This document shows, in pieces, positions 22,821-32,455 of a stretch of DNA of 64,000 nt; positions within the stretch are counted from its first letter, which is position 1; every line of letters starts with the position of its first letter. The notes beneath the pieces are model-generated. The model was given only the letters and a program-made list of their open reading frames with translations, was not told where the DNA came from and ran no database searches. A program made the position numbers and the translations under genes. The stretch covers positions 248,001-312,000 of the forward strand of contig SEMN01000524.1 in the NCBI GenBank assembly GCA_005408345.1, given 5' to 3'. The DNA is from Macquaria australasica (taxonomy: Eukaryota; Chordata; Actinopteri; Centrarchiformes; Percichthyidae).

Positions 22821-22959
22821 TTTTTTTCCTCATCTCCTTCTTTCTTTCTGAATCCGTCTCTCAGGCAGAGGCCTCGGGGTCAGAGGTCAGGCTAAATCCT
22901 ACCAACCAGCTGTGTATCCTGTTAAAGTTTCCTTTAGTAAGACACCAAACACATGCCTG

Positions 22960-23030
22960 CATAAGCACTGCTAAAATCACTCTGGATGAGAACTTCAGCT
23001 GAAATGTAAATCTGTGTTTGTTTCCCTCCT
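22960..23030 (+). mobile_element. Diverged SINE/LINE tail fragment
   Basis: AAAATCACTCTGGATGAGAA followed by CTTCAGCTGAAATGTAAAT resembles the widespread fish tail AAGTCGCTCTGGATAAGAGC, then GTCTGCTAAATG and a TGTAAATG run. The match is imperfect and no head is visible. Confidence 0.4.
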
Positions 23031-23746
23031 CTCTCATTTCCTTTTCCAGCAGAAAAAAAAACAGATGAGGCAGCAATTTCAGATGGAAATAACAGTGTAA
23101 GGGGAGATTTATGCTCACCTCTATCACTCCCACGCTGCCGCACACACACCTACGCTGCTGTTATGTTCACACACTGTGTTTATATGTAATTTAAAGTCAT
23201 GTTACCTCTTGCTGCTCATAAGATCCCAGTGAGTCTGAAATCCCACCATACATCCCTCACAGCAGTCTGACGGCTGGAAGACTGAAAAAACGATGGAGAT
23301 AAATGGTGTGTTTATTGATCCTAGAAGGAAAGCTGGGTCATTACAAAACGTAGAGAAAATGTAATAACGCCAAAGACTTATTAAAGATAGAACAAAGTTA
23401 TAATGCCAGCACAGAGCTCAGATTGGGTAAAGAAGGAGAATATACCATGACTGTATATTGTTATATTGACAGATTTACAGGCTGACAGGTGTAGTAAGTG
23501 GAGTAAGCACTCAGTGAAAAGGCTGTGTTTGTATTGACTAGAACAACTGCTGTAAAAGCCCCAAACATCAATCATTTTAATCTATATCAATACCACAGAG
23601 GTGGTGATACCCACAGCCTCCATCTGCCCTGTACTCGCAGCCATAGTAGAAATCTTTTTTTAGTCATTTTTTAGGTACAGAATTGTTGGCTCTGTACTCA
23701 ACAGTGACTATGAGGTTAAAGTGCTGACTTTTAACTTTAGTTAGAT
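23031..23746. other. No feature seen
   Basis: No exon, repeat or microsatellite recognised. Frames of up to 94 codons are unconvincing. Confidence 0.45.
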
Positions 23747-23957
23747 GGTGCCATTGTAACGAGATAATCAATGTTCTTCACTTCACCTGTCAGTGGTCAT
23801 AATGTTATGGCTGATCGGTGTGTGTGTGTGTATATATATATATGTGTGTGTATCTATATAAACATATATAAGAATATATGTATGTACAGTATGTATGTAT
23901 GTATATGTATATACAGTTTATACATATATATACATATAAACACAGTATGTATATATA

Positions 23958-24008
<51 letters not shown>

Positions 24009-24119
24009 TATAAATACGTATATACTGTATATATATCTGACAGGTGCCATTGTAATGAGATAATCAGTGTTCCTCCATTATGACCAGTCAGTGGTCATAA
24101 TGTCATGGCTGATCGGTGT
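23747..24119. repeat. Duplicated 75-bp repeat unit flanking an AT/GT array
   Basis: Two direct copies, 23747-23821 and 24043-24119, share GGTGCCATTGTAA, GAGATAATCA and GTCAGTGGTCATAATGT, then CATGGCTGATCGGTGT. Between them lie about 220 bp of GT, GTAT and AT units, including a pure AT run of about 38 bp near 23967-24004. The second copy also has the inverted repeat TTATGACC/GGTCATAA (24078-24100). The unit's GCTGATCGGTGTA end is a wording I recall from a fish-wide interspersed repeat. The pair may be its two ends or a slippage duplication. Confidence 0.75.
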
Positions 24120-24814
24120 AACTCAAACTGAACTTCCTGGATCAAATTTCATCTTCTTTTTGGTACCTTAAACAACACGCCCTCACCAACGCATCAGGTG
24201 ATGGCCCCCCAGTCCCACTTTAAAACCCTCGACCTGAAAGGTCCTGGTCGTGGAGCAGGTGGTGTCACATCGCCAACATAACTCATTTTTACATATTTTG
24301 TCTCTCATCCCTGGCTGCCACTAACCTCTCCTCTCATTGAAGAGCCTGTCATTCCTCACCTGTCCCATAGCTGCCCTCAGTGTTCTCCTGTCATCTCCTG
24401 TCACCTGACTCCCCCACCCACCTGCGCACCTGCCCCTTATTCCCTCATCAGTTACTCAGTATACCAGGCCCTTTCTCCCTGTAGTCCTAGTTACTGGGGC
24501 ATCAACATAGACAGTGACACAGCAGGACTAGGATCCTCGTTATAGACACAGCAACCAAGAAGTTTTTTAGGACCAAACATCTACCAACACCATAAAGTTA
24601 AGGCTGAAGCAAACACTTTAAACTAATAGTCATCATTTCAAATCCAATGTGTTACTGTCCCAGGACTTATGGACCTCAGTGTATCAGCAAACAGAATCTA
24701 CTCATTTAAGTTCACGGCATTAGAACATACAAAGGCAGCAACAATTCTCTGCAACATGTCAGAAAAACATTTTGGCATTTTTGTAATTCCCATTAGGTCA
24801 TAAATGTCCATTTC
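24120..24814. other. No gene; C-rich 24290-24480
   Basis: The C/T-rich 24290-24480 stretch (CACCTG and CCTGTC words) resembles the promoter side of fish LTRs, but neither a poly(A) signal nor a U5-like end follows, so I do not call it. The rest is unremarkable. Confidence 0.4.
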
Positions 24815-25095
24815 TTCATTATTCAGCCACTTTTCCAGGTCAGTGTTACGACAGAGCTCAGTCGTCCTTTACTACAGCAGCTTCCTTCAGTTCAATTCCA
24901 GGGGGATCTTCATACGCTCCCAGAACACCGGTACTCCCCCCAGCATGTCCTGGATTGGCCCCCAGGGGTCTCATTTCTGTAGGGTCAAGCCCAAAACATC
25001 TCTAAAGGGACTCCTACCAGGTGCTCAGATTCTCTGTCAGTGTGGAGGAGCAGCTGGTCCACATCGAGGTCCTCCTGCCCCATTCAGCACCTCAC
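24815..25095 (-). mobile_element. RTE-like LINE 3' coding fragment, minus strand
   Basis: Plus-strand words follow the antisense of the extreme C-terminus of the fish LINE family also seen at 16085-16340. In order: CAGCCACTTTTCCAGGTCAG, AGGGGGATCTTCATACGCTC, CAGCATGTCCTGGATTGG, TAAAGGGACTCCTACCAGGT and TGTGGAGGAGCAGCTGGTCC. In intact relatives the sense strand there encodes LLLHIERSQLRWLGH, then PRTRWRDYVS and WERLGIP-type words. Here it carries stops. The two fragments keep adjacent, non-overlapping parts of one family but are 8.5 kb apart, so they are separate insertions or a split copy. Confidence 0.7.
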
Positions 25096-25214
25096 TGTGC
25101 CATACAGACTCAGTTCTTATTATTTTACATTTTTATTTTACATATATTCTGTATATATATGACACAAAATCTCATTTTATACATTATGATATGTTCCATA
25201 TCATTATGTCAAAA

Positions 25215-25800
25215 CATGTAGCAAGCAAGCAAACTTTATTTAGATAGAATAAAAAGATATTGATATAAAAGAGACAGTGAAAGCAATACATAAAAACAAG
25301 CAGAATTAAGTGTACAACCCACAAAATAAAAGGTGTAAAGAAAGCAAATAGGTTTGAGGATGCTTATAAAAATGTGCAGCCCCTGAGTTGAGGAGCAATA
25401 ACAGCAAAACCTGACCTCCCAGAGGTCAGAGGGCAAAACAACTCCTTTAAGTACAGAGGTACCTGACCATGTAGTGCCTTCTATGTCAATAATAAAATGT
25501 TAAAATAAATCCTAAAAGTGACAGAGAGCCAACAAAGAGAGATACTGTATACTAAAATAGGAGTAATGTGAGATCTACGTTTAGTTTTTGTCAAAAGCCT
25601 GGCTGCAGAGTTCGAGACCAGCTGGAGTTGAGCAGGAGAAGATGTAAACAGGGCATGACACAATAAAAGCATGGATTTTTTTTTTCCAAATCTTTAGGCT
25701 GAAGAAAGATTCAGATTTTTGCGATGTTCCTTCACTGGAAAAAGTCTTGTGGCAAATATTAAAGAGGCTGATGTCAAAACATGACCATTTATAGACACAC
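25215..25800 (-). mobile_element. L2-like LINE, 3' part, minus strand
   Basis: On the minus strand, broken frames read KKKIHAFIVSCPVYIFS-like text near 25690, then LQLVSNSAARLLTKTKRRSH and ITPIL near 25620-25560, and then FRIYFNILLLT ending at 25481. These match the HAFI-SRLDYCN, NSAARLLTKTKRREHITPVL, LHWLPV and FRIDFKILLL words of L2-type ORF2. The 3' end at low coordinate reads CTATCTAAATAAAGTTTGCT on the complement. There is no WNSLP word and no reverse-transcriptase core. The homologous segment at 5440-6178 is on the same strand but differs in detail, so they are independent copies. Confidence 0.8.
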
Positions 25801-26534
25801 AGAACGTAAAACACTGATCAATAGTGTGAAAAGCATCACTGATATACTGTATCTCATGCTTATGAAAGATAGAATAGCTATGTGGCATTAGGACGGGCAT
25901 CAGTGTCATGTGTGCAGACTCTACTCTGTCGTATATTGTGCCAAACACTTACAGCACCCATTTTTAGACAAACCTGTCATTTAAGGTCAGTCGAAAACAG
26001 TCTTTGATTCTACCATCGAGAAAAACATTCAAAATGTAAATCTCAGCTTATAAGACCTAAAATGATAGAAATGTTGTGTTTATCATTTTCCAGTTCTGCC
26101 TTTCTCTTTGCTGGATTTGCCTGACAAATTTTGATCACTTTGATACGATGGCTGTGAGGAAGTGACAGATAAATGTGAGATTTAAAGGCGTCTGGAGGAT
26201 GTAAGATTTGTTTGCTTACTTTAAAAGATATGAAGATTGTTTTATTGATCCTGCTGTGAAATAAGGTCACAGCAGCAACAACAGTAAAGGAAAAAGGAAA
26301 ATATAAGAACACACCCAGAGCACACGTACCAAATTTAATAATAATAATTGTACTCCATGAGAAAGAAAGCAGAAATAATGTAAACACATAGTGTATAGTA
26401 TAAAGTGGCAAGATAGGGCAGGAAATCCTAAATTGAAAGGGAACAGTGTTACAGATGGTAATTAAAACAAAATTAAGTTGTTGAATGTTTCACGGTTTAT
26501 TTTCCCCAATTTCAACCCACTGGAGAAACCTCAT

Positions 26535-26536
<2 letters not shown>
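25801..26536. other. No feature seen
   Basis: AT-rich. A 122-codon minus-strand frame at 26043-26411 is without domain or conservation signal and is probably chance. Confidence 0.5.

Positions 26537-26537
<1 letters not shown>

Positions 26538-26582
<45 letters not shown>
26538..26582 (+). repeat. (CA)22 microsatellite
   Basis: Uninterrupted CA units. Confidence 0.95.
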
Positions 26583-26584
<2 letters not shown>

Positions 26585-27130
26585 ACACAGTAACCAGCAA
26601 CATGATGTGATTAATAGATTTATTGAAGCATATGAAGCACACAGAAGCTAATTGAGTGAGCTAATTGATTCACTGGTTGGAGCAGAGAGCACAGAGTCAT
26701 AGACACAAATACACACACATATACACATTCAGTAGGTGAACACAGAGGTCACCGGAGGTCAGTGCAGCTCCTGTGTTGTTGTTTTTTTGGCTCAACTGTT
26801 TCTGTGGATGTCTTGTTTTACAAGCTGCCAGGTCAAAGTGTAAGAAGCAGAACCACAGAAACTCTCTCTGAAGAAGAAACTGTAGTCAAAAGAAGTTTAA
26901 TAAACTGAGCATCTAGCATCACATGTAGAACATTTATTTTTCATTTTGTAGTTCTCACACGTGTTAATACTCTTTTCTCCTGTTTATCTGAGGAGGCGGA
27001 GAAGTTATGGTACTCATTTTTTTATTTTACTTTGTTCGGTTCTACTTGTTACCTTCCTAAGAAGATTTGTTTTGTGTGTTCTGCTTTGTCCACTCTGAAG
27101 TCTATTCTATGTCCATCTGCTGCAACACTG
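26583..27130. other. No feature seen
   Basis: AT-rich spacer with short CA runs only. Confidence 0.5.
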
Positions 27131-27132
27131 TG

Positions 27133-27290
27133 AAAACGTGGTGCATACCACATGGATGCAAATGCCCTGAGCAGCGAGCCCCAGGTTCAGTTCCTGGCTG
27201 GCCGGACCTTTTGCTTCATCTCATGCCGCTTCTCTCTTTCCCCATATTCCCATATTTGGGAAAGATGGGTTCATTGTAAAAAATAAATCA
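27133..27290 (+). mobile_element. tRNA-derived SINE, plus strand
   Basis: A polymerase III B box, GGTTCAGTTCC (27184-27194; consensus GGTTCGANTCC), is preceded by GCCCTGAGCAGCGAGCCCCA and followed by GGCTGGCCGGACCTTTTGCT, then CATCTCATGCCGCTTCTCTC. The GACCTTTGCTGCATGTCAT-like wording downstream of a tRNA head is a common fish SINE body. The A box region is decayed. An A-rich AAAAAATAAA tail ends the copy. A second copy of the same family lies at 45880-46005 on the other strand. Confidence 0.65.
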
Positions 27291-27505
27291 CAGTACTTCA
27301 TCTCTTCTTCACTCTAAGATGTGGCGGAAAAATTGTGTCTTTTAATTGGCAGGACGGATGTACATCTGTTACTGTCACATGTGATAACCGCCTCAATGCT
27401 GTAGAATTATTAATGAACATGTTTGCAGCTCAGACTCATCCCTGCTGCCACCGCTCACATCAAGCTGATGGAGAGCATTCAGGTATCCCTTCAAGCTACT
27501 CCCCT

Positions 27506-27510
<5 letters not shown>

Positions 27511-27546
<36 letters not shown>

Positions 27547-27612
27547 TGTGGGGTGGGGTGCGGGTGGGTGTGGGGGGTGCGGGTGGGTGTGGGGGGTGGT
27601 GGTGGGGGGTGT
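27511..27612 (+). repeat. (GT)n grading into GGGT-rich G-run array
   Basis: About 16 GT units (27511-27545) pass into tandem GGGTGGGGTGCGGGTGGGTG-like text with several runs of three or more G. The G runs on one strand could form a G-quadruplex; that is inference. Confidence 0.9.
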
Positions 27613-28667
27613 CAGCTCTTGTTGATGTGGACAGTCCTCATCATTTCCTCTTGGGAGTCTGAGCGAGGGGTAATTTTCCCCTCTAACCCTCTCTCTCTTT
27701 TTCTTTCTCTGCAAGTCATTTACTATGTCTCTCGCTCTTTGTTTTTGCTCCGTTTGTCAGTCTCTCCCTCTCCTATTATATATTTTTGTCGCTCATCCTT
27801 TCAGTCTCTTCAGCGACTGCCTGACTTTCGCCTACGGTCTCTCTGCACTCAATCTGTCTTTATTTTAGCTCTCTCTCTTCGTTCTGATTGACTCTTATCA
27901 AGACCTATTAGGGTGCTTCAGGCAACATGCACATACACACACACATGCACAAAAGCTGACGTCTTGCAGCCAATCACAGAGCACCTGGGGGGGCTGTGAC
28001 TCAGAGTCACTCAGTATACAAGAGTGAATCAACTTCAATTTACTGCTGATGTGTTTGTGCCTTTGTGCATGATGTGTGTGTGTGTGTGTGTGCGTGTGGG
28101 CTAATTGCTGATATGGTTGGGGACTCCCATTGTGACTTGCAGTCTGTTGGTGAGAAAAGTGAAGTTGGATTAAGCCCAGGAAGTCTGTCCTTGTGGCAAA
28201 GTCAAGTGCTGGTGGGCTCACCTACAGTCCACTGTGGTCATATAACATTAGGAACACGTGATTTACATTTTGGATTTTGTTTTCTCAACTCGCTACCAGC
28301 CTCTATTGGTTAGCTGCACTATTTTAGTGAGAGAAGACGGCAGGACTGAGAGCCAAACCGTTTCAAAAATCAAGATTTGTCATTAAAATAAGTGCTGGTT
28401 TGTGGATCAGATACACGCCGAATTAAAACACGTGTGTGTGTGACTTTATTTGAGGAGTTTTTCGGCCGTTACCAAAGTAACTACCCGTTTTGCTGCTTCC
28501 TGTTTGGTGCTTGAGACAGTGCACCTACCTTCCGATAATATTAAACATTTTATCTGAACATCAAGACGAAGAAAAGACTAAAAGTGGGTTTTTAAGAGAG
28601 ATTTACACGCAGGGGAATACTATTGTAAAGGTTTTGCAGACATTTTTTGTGAATATACGTTTGCAGT
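27613..28667. other. No gene; small CA/GT arrays
   Basis: 27660-27850 is pyrimidine-rich; short CA (27929-27945) and GT (28071-28097) arrays are present. The 28300-28667 stretch directly before the LINE is unique-looking and not in frame with it. Confidence 0.5.
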
Positions 28668-29680
28668 TTGCAGTATGATTTACTTATACCAGCGTACACC
28701 CCCCTCAGGAGAACTGCTCCTACCACATCCAGAACTGTGAAAACGTGGCCCGAAGGTGCTTCTCAACAACTGCAGGACTGCTTCATGCAAACTAACTGGG
28801 ATGTTTTCGAACATCAGGACCTGGAGCAGTTCACAGAAGCTGTCCTGGATTACATCAAATTCTGCACGGATACTGTCACTGTGGACAAATGCATCCGGGT
28901 CTACCCGAATAGAAAGCCCTGGATGACAAAAGAAGTGCAGAGCCTGCTCAGGGAGAGGAACACTGCCTTCAGGTCTGGTGATGGGGCACTATACAGTGCT
29001 GCCAGAGCCAACCTGAAGAGGGGCATCAGGGGGGTCAAGGCTGACTACAGGAGGAGGATAGAGGACTGCTTTCAGGGCAACGACTCCAGGCAGGAGGAAC
29101 CACCTCACACAAAATCTGCTGGTGTCCTTTTATCGTTGCTCCATAGAGAGCATCTTGACATACTGCATCTGTGTGTGGATCTCCAGCTGCACAGCTGCAG
29201 ACAGGAAAGCGCTCCAGAGGGTCATCACCACAGCCCAAAAGATTATCGGCTGCCCTCTCCCTTCCCTGGAAGATCTGCACAGTTCCCGTTGTCTCAGGAA
29301 AGCACAAGATATTCTCATGGACCCATCTCACCCAGGACATCCAATCTTTGAACTGCTGCCCTCAGGCAGACGTTTCAGGTCATTAAAAGCTCGGACTAAC
29401 AGGCTGAAGAACAGTTTTTATGCCAGAGCCATAACTACACTAAACAAATCTGAACATTTTCTTGTAAAATAATTCACGATGCAATATCAAGGGATTGTAC
29501 AATATCTGCAGAATGTTAATGTTTTGTGTGTGGTATGTTTTATTTATTGCTTATTTAGCTGTTTTTACTTATTTATTACTTTTTAGCACCTTAAAGATTG
29601 GCATTTTAATTTTGTTGTACCTGTACAATGACAACAAAGACATTCTATTCTATTCTATTCATTCTATTCTATTTATGTAC
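28668..29680 (+). mobile_element. LINE with the reverse-transcriptase core deleted
   Basis: The first block (28668-29095) encodes the linker between endonuclease and reverse transcriptase of a fish LINE: RRTAPTTSRTVKTWPEGASQ, LQDCF, TDWD-like NWDVFE, KPWMTKEVQSLLRERNTAFR and DYRRRIEDCF. The second block (29104-29470, another frame) is the far C-terminus: SFYRCSIESILTYCI, ALQRVITTAQKIIG, LEDLHSSRCLRKAQDI and HPIFELLPSGRRFRSL. The whole catalytic core between them, including YADD, is missing at about 29095-29104. The 3' UTR ends in ACAATGACAACAAAG and an (ATTCT)n tail at 29640-29672. It is also 5'-truncated near 28668. Wording close to 1033-1428 suggests the same or a sister family. Confidence 0.88.
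29640..29672 (+). repeat. (ATTCT)n tail of the LINE
   Basis: Pentamer ATTCT repeats immediately after the LINE 3' UTR, the characteristic tail of this LINE group. Confidence 0.9.
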
Positions 29681-30034
29681 TTAAATTAAAAAAGACTTGA
29701 TTTTATGTCACTGTACTTTACTGGTTTTAATAACTGTCTGCAACACTCTCGTCTTAACTTTATTTTGTACGTATATTAGCGGAACAAAAACCTTAGCATT
29801 CCTTCCTCTGCTTCACAGACTTCAGTGGAGAAGTGACATAACCAAAGAAGAAAAACTAACTCTGCTATATGTATGTAAAAACAACAACAAGTATCATTTT
29901 ATGTAATTTGTTAGTGCATTATGGACCGGCCATATAAACATAGCACAGTGGAGAAAAGAGCCGCGAGTGAGATGCCCGGCACACTCAACAGGTCCTTGAT
30001 CTGACGCCCCCTTTCAGCAGGATGACAACATTTG
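29681..30034. other. No feature seen
   Basis: AT-rich spacer downstream of the LINE tail. Confidence 0.45.
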
Positions 30035-30300
30035 TTAGTGCCCTCCAAAACCGTTACAAATCACTGTTGCATCAATTCTGGTCCGACAAGGTCCATGGTC
30101 AAGGATTGGTTAGGTTTAGGCCCAAAACAATTTGTTCAGGTTAGGTTAGGGGCATCCACCCTGACCTCCTCCCTCTGCAGACTGTGTCTCTCTGAAACAA
30201 TGTCACACCACTTCCTCCTCTGCTCCCAATGGACAAGAGTTATAGTTTCTGCGGCCACTAGAGGGCTTTGCTGCTTGAACGTAAACATATGTTGCTATCA
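30035..30300 (+). repeat. Dispersed GGTTAGG-type repeat, copy 1
   Basis: GGTTAGGTTTAGGCCCAAAA and a later CAGGTTAGGTTAGGGGC are followed by ACTTCCTCCTCTGCTCCCAA and GCGGCCACTAGAGGGC. The same order of words (GGTTTAGG, ACTTCCTCCT-TGCTCC, CCACTAGAG, AACGTAAA) occurs in the longer copy at 37130-37690. Class unknown; no ends determined. Confidence 0.6.
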
Positions 30301-30685
30301 GGTGTTTGTTGAAACGACTGATGCAGCCATTTTTCCAGGGAGGGCAGTTGCAGACACTGGGTAGAGTGGCAGCAAACGGACGACATTAACTGATTGATAT
30401 GCAGGATGAAAGTGGGAACACTTAAAAAGTAAATTAGACCACTTGATCACAAAATGTGCAGCTCTGTGTTTCACCAAGGGCACCTTGTCTGGCTGCTGCG
30501 TTAACTTTCATTGAATTAGTATCCTCACCATCTCAACTGTTCTTCTTTAACCCTCTACTGTTGCCTTCAGAGACAAACCAGCACACAGACGTAGTGGTAA
30601 TGAAAGTTATGGGATTACAGGAAAGCATGTCCAGGCTTGTAAACAGACATAATACGCTACTTATCCAGAAAAGTGCTTATTTCTT
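30301..30685. other. No feature seen
   Basis: No recognised repeat or exon. Confidence 0.45.
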
Positions 30686-30687
30686 CT

Positions 30688-31026
30688 GATGAAGGAAGAG
30701 AGGATGAGGGGGAGGAAAGATGAGAAAAGAGAATATGGGAGAAAAAAGCAGAGAGGTGTTGGGTCGCCCCTAGATAGGAGGGAAGAGAGAAAAGAAGAAA
30801 AAGAAAAGATGTAAAGATGAGGTCCTGTCAGTGCCATTTCAGAACGAGGAAAAAGAGGTGAGAGGATGAGGTGAAGAATGAAGGAGCACGAAAAAAAGGT
30901 GAGATGGAGAGAGGAAAAGAGAGGAGGAAGAGGTTGATGTGAGAAAAAGAGGAAGCGATGAGGTGAAGATGAGAGGAAGTCAATAGAGGAGATGAGGAGT
31001 CAGCAGAGGACAGAGGGAAGGGAGGC
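30688..31026 (+). repeat. Long purine tract, about 340 bp
   Basis: Overwhelmingly A and G on the plus strand, with GAGGATGAGG, GAAGAGG and GAGGTGA words and two short breaks near 30760 and 30825. It mirrors the pyrimidine tract at 21030-21395 in length and texture on the opposite strand. Confidence 0.85.
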
Positions 31027-31081
31027 ATTAGTGTCATGTTGGGAGGATCAGTCTGGTGCTCCTTTGATGTCAGAAAGAAGA

Positions 31082-31083
<2 letters not shown>

Positions 31084-31115
<32 letters not shown>
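31084..31115 (+). repeat. (CA)16 microsatellite
   Basis: Pure CA units shortly after the purine tract. Confidence 0.95.
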
Positions 31116-31118
<3 letters not shown>

Positions 31119-31230
31119 CACACCATGCAGAGGGATGTGACCTGTGGATTCAAAACCAGCAGGCTGAGAAAACTACAGAGACACAAACAGGAAGTCACCC
31201 ATCAGAGGGCTCAACCCCACAGAGAGAGAG

Positions 31231-31232
<2 letters not shown>

Positions 31233-31279
<47 letters not shown>
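31233..31279 (+). repeat. (GT)23 microsatellite
   Basis: Pure GT units; with the CA array 120 bp upstream this forms an inverted pair. Confidence 0.95.
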
Positions 31280-31282
<3 letters not shown>

Positions 31283-31975
31283 TAGGGGAACCAGCACCTG
31301 TTACACACACGTTGTTTTTACCTGCAGTGAATGAGGATTCTGGTTTAGCTGCCAAACTTGCATCTACCTGCTTCCTGTTTTTCTTATTAATTTGCTTAAA
31401 GCCTGCCTCCTGAAAACTGTAGTTATATACTACTAATCTGCAACAGCAAATATGTCTGCAATGCTGCTGACTGGATTACAATTTGTCTTTGTTTTTTTGT
31501 TTTTTTGAATCAGTATAATCAGGAAACATTTTTAATGTTCATGAAGTAAAACGCAGCTTCAAGTTGAGCACAAATCATTTTCTTAACTCAAGACATTTCT
31601 TACGTGTCGGACGAGTGATGGCCATAAATCGTGCCACCAGATCAAACCAGCATCTACTGGCCTGTTTGTATGCAACTGCACAGTCCCAAATATGTACTCT
31701 GTGTTCTGCCTGAAGCACTTTGACACACTCGTTATTAGCAGCTGAATTCAGCTCACTGATCAGCGATCCTCCGTTATCTAACAATTGCTAATCTTGGTGA
31801 ACAGCTGACCTCCACTGGCACTCCATCTTTGTATCTGAGCTGCCCAAGTGGTGTGAAACACACTGTTCAAATCTCATGGTGATGTTTGTTTTTAAGGTTT
31901 AACCATTCTTAGCATTTGGTTAGGATGACTTCTGGGTAATGATGACACTCTACCCTTCTAAATTAGCTCTGGTTT
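31280..31975. other. No feature seen
   Basis: No exon or repeat recognised. Confidence 0.45.
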
Positions 31976-31977
31976 TT

Positions 31978-32455
31978 AAACCAGTACCATTCAGGATTCT
32001 TGGAACCTTGGTGCTATCTGGAGAACCAGTCCGCGTTTCCACCAGTTTTGAGGGGAAATATTGTAATCAAGGACGCGTCATCAACGGAGGGAGTTGCACA
32101 ACAGAAGTAAACAGTAGCAGCAAGATGGCGGATCGCATTGATGACCTGCGCGCTTTTGTTCTGTTATTACAGATATTTGTTTTTGGACCAACTATTAATG
32201 ATCAGAAGACGTAGAAGACTGTTACCACAGTAGACCAGAGACCACTGTTGCCTTCTCCATCCTCTCTTTCCAACCTGTAGAGTAGGACACGCCCACTGAT
32301 GACGTCACGGTTCACACTTCAGGTCAAAGAAAACCTGCTGTTTTTTGGTTCCTGCTGGGAACCAACTTTTGGTGGTTCTGAACTGATTTATTTCCGGTCG
32401 AAATGCTCCAAACGGTTAGAATGGTACCTGTTCCATGTTGGTGGAAAAGGGGTAC
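31978..32455. mobile_element. Non-autonomous DNA element with imperfect terminal inverted repeats
   Basis: The left side reads CCAGTACCATTC, then GGAACC and GCGTTTCCACCAG. The complement of the right side reads TTTTCCACCAACATGGAACA, then GGTACCATTC and GGAACC. The shared words suggest roughly 30-80 bp of degraded terminal inverted repeat around a 350 bp core. The core is GC-richer and holds an ATG in good context (AAGATGGCGG, 32122-32131) opening MADRIDDLRAFVLLLQ, which stops after about 29 codons or may splice at a TTACAG site. A perfect CRE palindrome TGACGTCA lies at 32300-32307. PIF/Harbinger-type origin is a guess from this layout. Confidence 0.45.

Noticed and set aside
24290..24480. 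Another LTR-like block
   Set aside because: C-rich CACCTG/CCTGTC words are present, but no TATA box, poly(A) signal or U5-like end follows.
26043..26411. 122-codon minus-strand frame
   Set aside because: No domain, AT-driven hydrophobic composition and no supporting signals.
27150..27220. Possible tRNA gene (B box GGTTCAGTTCC)
   Set aside because: No cloverleaf with a matching acceptor stem, and the flanking body is a SINE; the same holds for 51027-51082 and 45934-45944.
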